DNA from: Owenia fusiformis | Taxonomy: Eukaryota; Annelida; Polychaeta; Sabellida; Oweniidae | Direction of reading: 5' to 3' | NCBI GenBank assembly: GCA_903813345.2 | Contig: CAIIXF020000148.1 | Coordinates: 1-25,000, forward strand | Length of the DNA stretch: 25,000 nucleotides | Part shown: piece by piece, positions 9,801 to 18,269 of the stretch | How positions within the stretch are numbered: position 1 is the stretch's first letter | How the letters are laid out: each line of letters starts with the position of its first letter | Notes under the pieces: model-generated | The model's input: only the letters and a program-made list of their open reading frames with translations | Told to the model about the DNA's origin: nothing | Database searches by the model: none | Position numbers and translations under genes: made by a program

Positions 9801-12800
9801 AAAATGCATGAAAATATTCAGATTTAAAATTTAAGATAGTCAGATATTTATTACCAAATTGGTTACTAAACAATTTATTGTATTGGCCTCATATATTGAT
9901 AGGTTAATCAAGTCAATATGTTTTTTATGTCTGATACTCGGGTTAATTATTATTACAGTGTGATAGTAAGGGTTATAAAGTATTTGAAAATTGAGCAAGT
10001 CAACCTGTAATTATTTCTGTCACTTGGATTTGTCAATAAGAGTACATAGGCATATCCAGGCATTCGGCAAACAGGGTAACTGTCTCCCCAAAAGTTTACT
10101 GGAATTAATTTTTTCAGACATGAATGAAGTCCAAATGTAGTTAGATACCTCTACCTCCTTTAACCTAATCATCTCACCTGTTAATGATGCCTCATTTCAC
10201 CTTTCAGTTATAAGTTATAAACATTTCCAAGATAAAAAACCCAAAACTCAGGTCCTAGATTTAGTTATATTTAATCTCTGTAATGTTAAATGAAATTTCT
10301 GCTTCACATACCCATATATTTCATACGAATATTTCATTTTTGTCTTCATTGAGTCAACAAAATCAGGAGAAACTGTTTCATTTTTTAATTTGTTTAAACC
10401 TGTATTAAGGTTAATAACTAAACCAGCTTGAATCTCAGAAAATCCTGCAAAGAATTCAGGTAAAAGTTTCTCTAGCGCTTCAAGTGTATATGTAAATTCC
10501 TCTGTTAATCCTACAAGTACATGTTCATCAATGTGTTTCTTTGCAGTAGTCATTGCAAAGTCTTTATCAGTCAAACATCTTGAATCCTGACCACAAAACC
10601 ACTCCACATAGAACATAGGGTTTGCGTCACATAAGCCCAGGTCTCTCATGTTTTCCAAACTTTCAGAAATGCAGTCCTCGAAAGTTTGATTTTTTTGAAA
10701 GGCGCTATACTGTCTCATCCTTTTAGTATCTTTCTTTAATCTGTTATGGTAATAGTGGGATCGAGCTCTTTCGACTGGATCTCTTATGATGTTAAAATAC
10801 AGTGGCTGTCCTATACCAAACATGGTAAAATCAATATAGTGTATATGCCTATCATATACAAATTTATCACAGGGATACATTCTGTGGACTTTATCTTTGA
10901 TTGATTTGATGAATTTTTCTAGTTTTTGTGTATCCAGTCGCCAGTGATTATACTCAGTTGATCTCTTGTAGAAGAATATATTTTTCTTGGAAAGATGTTT
11001 AAGAAAGTAGTCCATGGTTGTTGAACCACATTTTGGCACTCTGTTATACATAATCAATGTTGTATTTGTTTCCAAATCTGTGATATTTCTGTGATTATGT
11101 TCGCCCATAGTGTCAGGAGATATTTCACAAATAGATAGTACAGGGGGAAGTGAAGGCTTATAACGAACTGCTGTAGGTTTTGACACTTCAGTTGTGGCAA
11201 TAGTATCTTCTTGAGACACTGTGATGTATTCCTTCTTTGTGCCATCTAATTCTTTTTGTGCTACATCTAATCCCTGGAGCATATATGATACCTCCTTTGT
11301 GACATCTAATCTTTCATGCGTGACATCTGTTCCCTCTTGTGTGACAGCTTTTGTCTCTTGCCTCTCATTTGTTCCCTCTTTTGTGACAATTGTTTTCCTA
11401 TTACCCATATCCCAGGGAAGTGATGATTTCAGTGTTTCCTTGCGCATTTGTTTATTGCAATTTATTCTCTTTAATATGTACATGTAGATGCTGGAATATA
11501 TTATCAATGCCAAGGCAACCAAATATACACATTTGGTATGCATTGTTTTCTTCAGTTATCCAACATGGGAGGTGTATTCATTTGTTGTTAGGTGCAGTAA
11601 TGCTATATTCAAACATTATTGTTGCTTTCTCTTGAACATATTCCCAGTCTGATTTATTATGATTAAGCCAATGATCCCTGGGGCTTATGGCCATTAGAAG
11701 AGTTAAACTCATTTTTAATCTACCATAATAGATAACTGTGAACAAAATAATGGGCTACTATGCCTTTGTATTGGTTGCTATAAACCTGATAATGGGTTAC
11801 TATATGGACCTGATAATGGGTTACTATATGGACCTGATAATGGGTTACTATATGGACCTGATAATGGGTTACCAAAAACCTGATAATGGTTTGCTTGATA
11901 TAAACTAGGAAAGGGGTTTTCATGGATTTGACAATAAAAATGATGAGTACAGATTTTCTTTTCAATTATCACATCGAAAATTTCTTTTGAACTATCATTG
12001 CTTTCTTAAAGACGAGGCTCAATTGCATGTAGCATTTCTTTTGTCATAGAATTGCCACATGAACATAGTCACTTATTCCTTGTTTGTCTGCCTATGTGCA
12101 CTTGAAAGATTTACCACTTGAACCCTGCCTCATAACACAGGACAGTAGCCTGGGGGAAGTTTGGGGGTGTTTGGGCGAACTCTGGCCAAAAAACATGCAG
12201 TTTTTTGCCATTCTGAGCATTTTTTAAGTGACTTTTGGCCAAAGATGTCAAAAGTGAACCCCCATGGCAAAAGCTGTTTACTGGCCTGTAACATGTCTAT
12301 GTATGTGCAATTGGAAAATTGTAGTTGGAAGATCTGGAGAGACGTAAGCAGCAATTAGATGCAGAGAAGGAAGACATGAGGAGGTCTCTAGAGCTCAGTC
12401 AGCAACAATGGGACCAACTACTCAAACATCAAAATCATATAAAGGTATATCTTGAGTTCATCTATAGGGTAGAATCATAGAAGGCACATGATTATATAAC
12501 AATATAGCAATGACATCTCACCTTGTCAGTTGTCACAGGAGAAATTTACCATGATGATCTACTTAGATGATTTAAAAGTATTCAAATATTTTCTCAGCAT
12601 ACTATTATTTGAGTTCAAAAAACATTTATTGTTTAAAAAACATATATTTAGTCTCTTATGGAACAGTTGGTTGCAAAAGTCAACATTTTACCAATTTTTT
12701 TAGGAACAGAAACTACGAGACAAGAAACAGCGGGATATAGAAAAGAAGAAAACCCAGGTGAGTGCATTATTTCTCAACATTGCATGGTCGTAGATGTTTG

Positions 12801-15800
12801 CATTTTACTATGTTTGCATGCTCCCAAGAATGTAGTGACCCCTAGCTCTACTTTATATCAATGTTTTGTGAATGCTTGCATTTTGAGTCTGTAAGATGTA
12901 TTTTGTACTTGTATTTGTACAATATACAGCTATACAGTATATGCTGAATACACAAATTATAGAGTCTACATGTAGCCTACATTTGTATTTTATATCCAGT
13001 AGCACATAAATCTGGTATCTTTATTACTCTAATAGAATTATGCACTTTTGGATAATTGTCTGTTTTCATCCACTGGTATAGGTAATGTAAAATGCTACAG
13101 CATATTATGAATCATGCTATTACTTGCGTCGTGCCATGTACAGAGGCTAACTACCATTAAGGCATAATAATCAGTAATAGTCAGTGTGCTGAGGCAAATA
13201 ACTAATTAAATGTCAAATGACAGAAATGATTAATGTACTGAGGCAAATAATCAGTGATGACCAATATATCAAGGCATGTTAACAGTATTGAAGAAAATGT
13301 GCATGTGTTCTGTTGTAGGAGGAGCTACTCAGGTCACAAGAGGAAGCTTTTAAAGAGTTTCAACAGTTGGTGTCTCAGAAACTTGACCATGACATACGTA
13401 GGGCTGTCAGTAAGAAAGAGGCCAAAGAGCATGAGGAGTTGAGGGTATGCATCTTGCGTACTTTAGAATATTGACTGGTGGTGGTTTTAGTAATGTGTGT
13501 ATGATATAACATACACTTATTATACGAGTTCTTGTGTTAGCAACTATGAATTGAGCTTAATACGAATGAGGATACATGTATTTCAAGGCTGATTTAGTCT
13601 TACAGTTTGACTTGTGTGTATCAATTATTGAGAAAGGACTGATCGCTGTATGAAATTTTCTTATTACCATATTTACTTTAGACTATGCCCTATAGGTATG
13701 TAAATGTACTACAGGAATACATGTATATACATTTAATGTCTGTCAGCTACAAATTTAAGCATTTTGAACCCTTGCTTTCTGATGTCAATAAACTCGCATC
13801 CTCCTAATAAATCTGTACCTCCTTCTTCCCCCTGCTATAACCAATTTGGAAGCGCCCGATTAAACTGAATCACGTGATCTTATTATGCGCAATGACTTAT
13901 ACATGATTTCTGTCGCAGTGTTGCGACAGCCAATCAGATTGCGAGTTCTTAATCGGGGAAAGGCTAACTGCTTATTGCAGGGGGTAAAAAGAAAGAATAT
14001 ATTCAGTATTTTGAAGCCCTGTGATCGGAGGATGATAAACTCATGACTTCATAAAAGTAAACACTTCAGGACAAAACTATTTTGTGAATTTGTTATCAGT
14101 ATCCCATGAATTTAGATACAATTGTATTTAGAACATTTTTGTCTGATGTATTTATTACATGGTTTTGGGCTAAGAGAGTAAAACATATTTTGAATTTTAT
14201 TTTTTTAGGCCAGAAAGATAAAGAACTATTATTCTCAGAAGAAACACAGTGAGAGGAAGTCAGATTTAGATAGGAGGGCTTCGTAAGTTTGAATTTTCCT
14301 TTGATAATGAAGCAGTTGTTGCTATCAAAGGATTTTTTTAATCCCATAATTCCTCTCTGTTCTGGTTTCTGTAAATAGGTAAAATGTTACATCTGTGGAA
14401 TATACTTCACATATTTGAAAAATATATATGCACATGAAATATAACTATATGTTATGACCTTATCTTGGGGATAAAGTTTGATAGATTTAAATGCTACATT
14501 GAAAAATTTACCAAAAATATTTCTTGTTTATTATGTATACCAATTAACGTTTGATATTACATGTACTTCCAGAGAAGAGCTTGCCTCACTTCATGATTCC
14601 CTTGATGCCAAACTTACACTTGCTCAGAACAACTATAAAAAAGTTCAACAGACTCAGGATAAACAACTTCAACGACAACAGTAAGTTGGTCATGGTCAAC
14701 ATGTGTCTGTGTATCTAATACTTAAATACGTTTGGAGTAGATGAAGCCCAGGCATACAACTAGCTGGGACAAGGAGTAGATTACATCTGCTGACCAAGCC
14801 TTGTTCTAAATTGGAGATTTATTTATTAAACCTTTGAGCAAATGGACGGTTTTTGGTCTTATAACAACGATTACAATAGCATTCTTTGATAACAATAACA
14901 ATTCATTTTTGTAACGATGATAACAATAATGATGGACAAGTGAGCAGAATGTACAAATTGAGATTCAAGGGAAACAGCCCTTTATAATTGGTGTTCTTTA
15001 TTACTACAGGCATGATAGAGTGCTCAAACACAGGAAGACTCTTGCCACTAAGGGGCAAATGGAGGACGAAATGGAGGCCTGGCATGAAGACTTGCTTCAA
15101 TATAGACAACTGGTGGGTGCTAGCATGTTTTCAATATGCTGTATACATGTATAAATGACACAGCTGGCTTCATTTATTATAGATTCTTCAAAACAATTAA
15201 TGGGTCCCTCTCCTCAGTTGAAGTTCATAGATATATTGTGCAAAGGTAACTCTCTCATTGTGGTTTGTGAAAAGATTCCCATACTACTGAAAACTTGATT
15301 TTTATCTATACTTTTCAATCTAACATAGAGGTTGTAGTCTTGCCAGATCTGTCTTGCCGATCCATTTTTGGCATCTTGCTTCAATGCAAATAACCTTTTT
15401 ATATAGATGTCACTTCCAACCTATATCTGTGCTTACTGGTTTAATCGAAATTAAAATTGTATTAAAATAACCAGCCAGCAGGAAGTACAATGCAAAGACA
15501 TTAAAAATGTACACAAAATTGATTCAGTTCATGTAACAATTATTTCACAATATTTTAGAAAGAAGATGAAGCAGAGAGAAAGAGCCGGAATAGCATTCAC
15601 CAGAGGGCGCAGCGTGCTTCTGAAGATAGAGCAAGACGAGAGAGAGAACATAGAGAGAAACTGGAAAAGTTAGTGATTTTGTCATCCATATTATTTGTTT
15701 TAATGGGAATATTATTAGATTAAGACCCTATTTGCCTTATAGACTTAACTAAGAGTTTGCAGGTATCACCCTGTTGTTTATGGGTGCTATGTTACTTTTA

Positions 15801-16352
15801 ATTAAGTCAGAAATATGATTCATGCTGTAGTGGAAGGCAGATTGTTTTGGAAAAAAATCATTGGTAACATGTAGCATAAGTATTTTGAAATTATTAAACA
15901 ATATTTGATTTCCTCTCTGCTTTTGTGTTGTAAATATCCTTACTATACATCCTACACTTACAGTTCTTTTCACACTCTTACCTTACACTTACATTTTATA
16001 GCTTACACTTACAGTGCATTTTAAGTGTAAATCCTGATTACTAAAAAAATTATTTCACGTTTCCAGGATACAGCAAGAGGAACAAGCCATAAAGCAGGAG
16101 CAAAAGGGAGTTATAGCATATAAGGACATCAAGTCAAGGGCCATCCAGGAGGAGAGAGACAGGTCAATACAACAGTCCAGAGCAATGGCACATGCCTCAC
16201 AACAACTGAGAGAAGAACTGAAGAAGAAATATTCAACAGATTCTTTTGATAAGATGGTTAAACAGACTCAATTGGAGGCAAAGATTGTTGGCAGTACACC
16301 AGGGAGAACAAGGACTGCATCAAAGAACACATCAAAGCTACATTTGGGGTGA
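18..16352 (+). CDS. Large disordered protein with PP1-docking motifs, four YSKSML repeats and a C-terminal coiled coil (11 exons)
   Basis: Joined exons: 18-6856, 8802-8976, 9441-9626, 12325-12444, 12704-12757, 13319-13444, 14209-14282, 14573-14680, 15010-15112, 15559-15668, 16067-16352. These total 8181 nt, or 2726 codons plus TGA, with no internal stop and GT-AG at every junction. Residues 1-2280 are mostly low-complexity, acidic and Ser-rich. They include an RVxF motif (KRVCF, residues 13-17), GILR (561-564), SILR (1081-1084) and four 29-residue repeats (684-944). Residues about 2339-2700 are Glu/Lys/Arg/Gln-rich and form an almost continuous helical coiled coil. No enzyme domain is visible. 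From memory the coiled coil resembles CCDC177/DUF4659 proteins; this was not searched. The docking motifs suggest a scaffold that binds protein phosphatase 1, which is inference. The frame is open to base 3, so the true start may be upstream. ATG at 21 has a better Kozak A(-3) than ATG at 18. Confidence 0.85.
57..71 (+). other. RVxF-type PP1 docking motif (KRVCF) coding site
   Basis: Residues 13-17 read Lys-Arg-Val-Cys-Phe. They fit the stringent RVxF consensus of a basic residue, then a variable residue, V, a variable residue, then F/W. Acidic and polar residues follow (NDA), as in many PP1 partners. The motif is short, so its presence alone does not prove binding. Confidence 0.45.
2067..2849 (+). 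repeat. Four-copy protein repeat (29 residues each) within the giant exon
   Basis: Copies lie at 2067-2153, 2313-2399, 2538-2624 and 2763-2849 (residues 684-712, 766-794, 841-869, 916-944), spaced 82, 75 and 75 residues apart. Invariant positions are R1, T2, H4, R10, F13, L14, E15, C17, K18, and YSKSML at 21-26, ending D/E-I/L-S at 27-29. Copies 1 and 2 are each followed by an extra shared IPFDKRQ box (residues 730-736 and 814-820); copies 3 and 4 lack it. Many differences between copies are synonymous (for example CGG/CGT Arg, GAG/GAA Glu, TTT/TTC Phe), which suggests old repeats kept under protein-level selection. I do not recognise the motif from a named family. Confidence 0.9.
7102..7213. 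mobile_element. Short palindromic MITE-like element
   Basis: Arms of 29 bp, identical as inverted copies, lie at 7102-7130 and 7185-7213 (GTTATGTCACTATGACGTGA... and its complement). The inner 55 bases also pair imperfectly, so the whole 112 bp can fold into one hairpin. No clear target-site duplication is seen. Confidence 0.6.
7214..7416. mobile_element. Possible second inverted-repeat element abutting the first
   Basis: GTATTACATGCC (7218-7229) faces GGTATGTAATAC (7401-7412) in inverted orientation, 11 of 12 matching. The interior holds a CRE-like TGACGTCA palindrome (7262-7269) and GGGCTATATCGG/GGGCAATATCGG direct repeats. The match is short and the call is weak. Confidence 0.3.
8802..8976 (+). 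CDS. Exon 2: Ser/Arg-rich linker
   Basis: A TATATTTTCAG acceptor precedes the exon and a CAG|GTAAGA donor follows it. The first base completes an Arg codon from exon 1, and the exon ends in phase 0. It encodes residues 2281-2338, rich in Ser and Arg (SRSSSCTDVSLSP, then SRRPSSVDA). The composition continues that of exon 1 and supports joining the two. Confidence 0.85.
9063..9170 (+). repeat. Dispersed repeat, copy A (intron 2)
   Basis: Contains AGCTTTTGCC, GGGGGTTCACTTTT, GCTCAGAATGG and TTTTTGGCCAG in this order. The same blocks appear in reverse complement at 12182-12286. It does not code and is probably part of an interspersed element of unknown class. Confidence 0.6.
9441..9626 (+). CDS. 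Exon 3: start of coiled coil
   Basis: TGTATTTCAG acceptor and AAG|GTAAAT donor; phase 0 at both ends, 62 codons (residues 2339-2400). It begins DQKILELMMNKREEEKRF and continues as Glu/Lys/Arg-rich helix without Pro or Gly. The opening resembles CCDC177-type proteins as I recall them. The exon is symmetric, so skipping it would keep the frame. Confidence 0.85.
9627..10247. other. 5' part of intron 3 = 3' flank of the nested sulfotransferase gene
   Basis: AT-rich sequence without coding signal on the + strand. On the - strand it lies downstream of the sulfotransferase stop. AATAAA signals (TTTATT on +) lie at 9847-9852 and 9874-9879, about 370-400 bases past the stop, and could end that transcript. 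Confidence 0.45.
10248..11543 (-). CDS. Uronyl/heparan sulfate 2-O-sulfotransferase-like protein, nested antisense in intron 3
   Basis: 431 residues; a single uninterrupted ORF. It would transfer sulfate from PAPS to a uronic acid of glycosaminoglycans in the Golgi (family knowledge). Layout: short cytosolic tail, one membrane anchor (about 6-24), a Thr-rich stem (about 50-130) with degenerate VT-x-EGT repeats, then the sulfotransferase domain (about 160-420). The 5'-phosphosulfate site is RVPKCGST (168-175, Lys171); the probable catalytic His233 lies in DRHIHYIDF; the 3'-phosphate site is NIIRDPVERARSHYY (251-265, Arg254 and Ser262). CGQDSRC (317-323) and the ending YGYVKQKFHL match uronyl 2-sulfotransferase (UST) better than HS2ST. 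N-glycosylation sequons lie at 153, 160, 285, 388 and 425. An in-frame TAA 12 bases before the ATG supports this start. The exact acceptor substrate cannot be told from sequence. Confidence 0.9.
   Translation of the reverse strand: MHTKCVYLVALALIIYSSIYMYILKRINCNKQMRKETLKSSLPWDMGNRKTIVTKEGTNERQETKAVTQEGTDVTHERLDVTKEVSYMLQGLDVAQKELDGTKKEYITVSQEDTIATTEVSKPTAVRYKPSLPPVLSICEISPDTMGEHNHRNITDLETNTTLIMYNRVPKCGSTTMDYFLKHLSKKNIFFYKRSTEYNHWRLDTQKLEKFIKSIKDKVHRMYPCDKFVYDRHIHYIDFTMFGIGQPLYFNIIRDPVERARSHYYHNRLKKDTKRMRQYSAFQKNQTFEDCISESLENMRDLGLCDANPMFYVEWFCGQDSRCLTDKDFAMTTAKKHIDEHVLVGLTEEFTYTLEALEKLLPEFFAGFSEIQAGLVINLNTGLNKLKNETVSPDFVDSMKTKMKYSYEIYGYVKQKFHLTLQRLNITKSRT
11544..12181. other. Intron 3, upstream flank of the sulfotransferase gene
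   Basis: Noncoding on both strands as far as can be seen. It should hold the promoter of the nested gene, but no TATA box or initiator could be identified with confidence. The main structure is the 24-bp minisatellite at 11785-11893. Confidence 0.4.
11785..11893. repeat. 24-bp minisatellite
   Basis: The unit starts CCTGATAATGGGTTACTATA. Starts at 11785, 11809, 11833 and 11857 are exactly 24 bp apart, followed by a diverged copy at 11879. The near identity of the central copies indicates recent expansion. It lies about 240 bp upstream of the sulfotransferase ATG. Confidence 0.9.
12182..12286 (-). repeat. Dispersed repeat, copy B (intron 3), inverted relative to copy A
   Basis: Its reverse complement carries AGCTTTTGCC, GGGGGTTCACTTTT, GCTCAGAATGG and TTTTTTGGCCAG in the same order as 9063-9170, with indels between blocks. 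It ends about 40 bp before exon 4. Confidence 0.6.
12325..12444 (+). CDS. Exon 4: coiled coil
   Basis: 40 codons (residues 2401-2440), phase 0 at both ends, donor AAG|GTATAT. The acceptor (AAATTGTAG) has a weak pyrimidine tract. The alternative AG at 12330-12331 would put a stop in frame, so 12325 is preferred. The product is LEDLERRKQQ followed by Glu/Gln/Arg-rich helix ending HQNHIK. Confidence 0.8.
12704..12757 (+). CDS. Exon 5: 18-codon microexon-like coiled-coil piece
   Basis: The acceptor has a strong T-run (TTTTTTTAG) and the donor is CAG|GTGAGT, close to consensus. It encodes EQKLRDKKQRDIEKKKTQ (residues 2441-2458), in phase 0 at both ends. It is too short to stand alone as an ORF but fits the frame exactly. 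Confidence 0.85.
12758..13318 (+). other. Intron 5
   Basis: AT-rich and noncoding. Degenerate direct repeats around GAGGCAAATAA occur at about 13158-13280. Nothing else stands out. Confidence 0.5.
13319..13444 (+). CDS. Exon 6: coiled coil
   Basis: Acceptor TGTTGTAG, donor AGG|GTATGC; 42 codons in phase 0 (residues 2459-2500). It contains EELLRSQEEAFKEFQQLV followed by a basic/acidic helix. Confidence 0.85.
13445..14208 (+). other. Intron 6
   Basis: Noncoding, containing a MITE-like element at 13828-13984. The remainder is AT-rich and featureless. Confidence 0.5.
13828..13984. mobile_element. MITE-like element with CCCCCTGC termini
   Basis: CCCCCTGCTATAA (13828-13840) faces TTATTGCAGGGGG (13972-13984), 12 of 13 matching as inverted copies. 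A second inner pair, CCCGATTAA (13855) and TTAATCGGG (13949), is also inverted. A perfect 8-bp hairpin with a 4-base loop (CTGTCGCA...TGCGACAG, 13910-13929) sits near the middle. No target duplication is obvious. Confidence 0.55.
14209..14282 (+). CDS. Exon 7: coiled coil
   Basis: Acceptor with a long T-run (ATTTTTTTAG), donor TTC|GTAAGT; ends in phase 2. It encodes residues 2501-2524 plus two bases of Ser2525: ARKIKNYYSQKKHSERKS, then DLDRRA. Confidence 0.85.
14573..14680 (+). CDS. Exon 8: coiled coil
   Basis: Acceptor TACTTCCAG, donor ACA|GTAAGT; enters and leaves in phase 2. It encodes EELASLHDSLDAKLTLAQ and then a Gln/Lys-rich helix (residues 2525-2561, sharing split codons at both ends). 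Confidence 0.85.
14681..15009 (+). other. Intron 8
   Basis: Noncoding. It has a short run of GATAACAATAA-like words at about 14865-14935 and no other structure. Confidence 0.4.
15010..15112 (+). CDS. Exon 9: coiled coil
   Basis: Acceptor ATTACTACAG, donor CTG|GTGGGT. The first base completes Gln2561 and the exon ends in phase 0. It encodes HDRVLKHRKTLATKGQ and then an acidic helix ending LLQYRQL (residues 2562-2595). Confidence 0.83.
15113..15558 (+). other. Intron 9
   Basis: AT-rich and noncoding; no repeat or gene recognised. Confidence 0.5.
15559..15668 (+). CDS. Exon 10: coiled coil
   Basis: Acceptor ATATTTTAG, donor AAA|GTTAGT; ends in phase 2. It encodes KEDEAERKSRNSIHQRA followed by an Arg/Glu-rich helix (residues 2596-2631, Lys2632 split). 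Confidence 0.83.
15669..16066 (+). other. Intron 10
   Basis: AT-rich and noncoding. CTTACACTTACA-like words recur at about 15952-16013; nothing else is seen. Confidence 0.45.
16067..16352 (+). CDS. Exon 11: last coding exon, end of coiled coil and C-terminus
   Basis: Acceptor CACGTTTCCAG. The first base completes Lys2632, then 94 codons run to TGA at 16350-16352. The helix continues to about KKKYSTDSFDKMVKQTQL, and a short basic tail follows (GSTPGRTRTASKNTSKLHLG). The last eight residues and the stop are encoded by the first unit of the 23-bp minisatellite that fills the 3' UTR. Confidence 0.85.
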
Positions 16353-16790
16353 CATTTAAACGATATTTGGGATGACATCACGGCTACATTTGGGATGACA
16401 TCAAAGCTACATTTGGAATGACATCATAACAATATTTGGGATGACATCAAAGCTACATTTGGAATGACATCATAACAATATTTGGCATGACATCAAAGCT
16501 ACATTTGGAATGACATCATAACAGTATTTGGGATGGCATCAAAGCTACATTTGGAATGACATCATAACAATATTTGGCATGACATCAAAACAGCATTTGA
16601 GATGACATTGTAACAATATTTGGGGTGACATTAATTGACATTTGGGATGACATCAAAACAATATTTTGGATGACATTAAACTGACATTTGGGATGACATC
16701 AAAACAACATTCGGCATGACATTAAACCTACATTTAGGATGACATCAAAATAACATTTAGGAAGACATTAAACTACATTTGGGGCGATAT
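16328..16790 (+). repeat. 23-bp minisatellite spanning the stop codon and 3' UTR
   Basis: About 20 units related to ACATTTGGGATGACATCAAA run through this interval, with decayed copies to about 16990. Starts of GCTACATTTGGAATGACATC at 16406, 16452, 16498 and 16544 are 46 bp apart, showing a two-unit higher-order repeat that alternates with ACAATATTTGG units. The first unit is coding: it gives SKLHLG and the TGA. Confidence 0.9.
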
Positions 16791-17060
16791 TATATATTGA
16801 TATGTCTTCATTTATCATCATCAAAAGATACCTAAAATCATATCACATTTATATGTAAGATGACAAAAGCATTTGAACTGATATCAAAACATCTTTAATG
16901 TGACATGGAATCCAGAGATAATTTCATTTATTTACATTTAAGATGACATTAATATAGTCATTTGCACTACATTTAGGATGGCATAAAAGCAATATACAAT
17001 TCAAAATCATCTATAAATTGATTTTGTACATGTACAGTTACTACTTAATTATGTACAGTC

Positions 17061-17066
17061 ATTAAA
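17061..17066 (+). terminator. Probable poly(A) signal of the large gene (ATTAAA)
   Basis: ATTAAA, the commonest variant signal, lies about 710 bases after the stop. A GT-rich stretch follows at 17101-17118, as expected downstream of a cleavage site. No AATAAA was seen between the stop and this point. Confidence 0.45.
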
Positions 17067-17455
17067 ATCAACAGATTATAAATTATTTGACAAATAGACC
17101 GTTTGTTGTTTTGTTTATCATATCATATGCAGTATACCAATAAGTAAAAATTGCTTAGTGGAGATTCTCCAATGAGATGTTTTTGATAGAACACACAGAA
17201 ACTGTTTAACCATTTAAAGGGAAGCATACTGCTGTACAGTAAAACCTGTACAGTACAGTAAAACGCCCTTTGTTCTGCCAAAATTGTTCCACTTGTGAGA
17301 TGTTTCTACTTTTAGAGATGCTCCACCAAGCAGGTTCTCATGTTTCTCAATCATCTTGTTATTTATGCATAAGATTATTTCTGAATATCTAAAGATGTCT
17401 CTGTAATACTGTTTTTCGTAGAACAGAGCTCTCGAACAGAGTAACAACTCATAGG

Positions 17456-17705
17456 CATTGCCAGGTGCGATGGGTGCGATCGCACTCCCTTCCCCATAAC
17501 CGATACCAAAAGAACCATGGGATAGAAGAAGAAAACAGCTTTAAAATGCTTTTTATTTGGAGCTTCTAGCTCAAGTTTGAAGGAAGTTGCATCAATTTTT
17601 ATAAAAAAAATCAAAACAAATCTTATTTTTGGCCTGTTTATGCGACAATCGCAACCCCCTGACTGAAAACCGAATTTTTTATCGATCGCACCCCTGACTT
17701 AAAGC
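17456..17705. repeat. Possible degenerate interspersed repeat with GCGATCGCAC blocks
   Basis: GGGTGCGATCGCACTCC (from about 17470) and ATCGATCGCACCCCTGAC (from about 17681) share a core, and GCGACAATCGCAACCCCCTG lies between them. It does not code. The class is unknown and the call tentative. Confidence 0.3.
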
Positions 17706-17737
17706 TAGCTAAAGCTGACTAAAGTTTGCCCATGTGC

Positions 17738-17922
17738 TGTACTTCTACCTTATTTGGTGCTACTTGATTTAGCATACTTGCAATATTGAAATATATATAC
17801 CATACAAATTTAGGATTGCAACATGAAATATTGAATTTGGCGCCTATTTAATTTGACTGCTGACTTTAACAATTTGGTGAATCTGCCAAATTAAAACAGC
17901 CGCCAGATTAAGTAGAAGTACA
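17738..17922. mobile_element. MITE-like inverted repeat
   Basis: TGTACTTCTACCTTATTTGG (17738-17757) faces the reverse complement of 17903-17922 with about 16 of 20 matches. The interior is AT-rich and noncoding. The size (185 bp) suits a MITE, but no target duplication was found. Confidence 0.4.
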
Positions 17923-18269
17923 CAAATCGTTTGAGACTAGCACTAGCACATAATTCTGATATTAATAATATCAGAGTCCCTCTTTAACATACTTCAAGGG
18001 ATTGGATCGCACAATGCTACAATCCGCGTCAGTTTGCATAATGTTATTAGGCATAGTCAGTCTGTCTGAGTAGAAATTAATAGCCTATTGTTTTGTCCAT
18101 GATCTCATTTGAAAGCATGTCATACAGACATATATAAGGCAATATTTTTATCATGTTCTATTGTATATCTCTTTTAGTCCCTGATTTGTCATAACTATAC
18201 AATAACAGTCAATATGTGTCACTTTATATTTAATTGATTTGTCATCATCCAAGTTCAGTATGGCTATTA

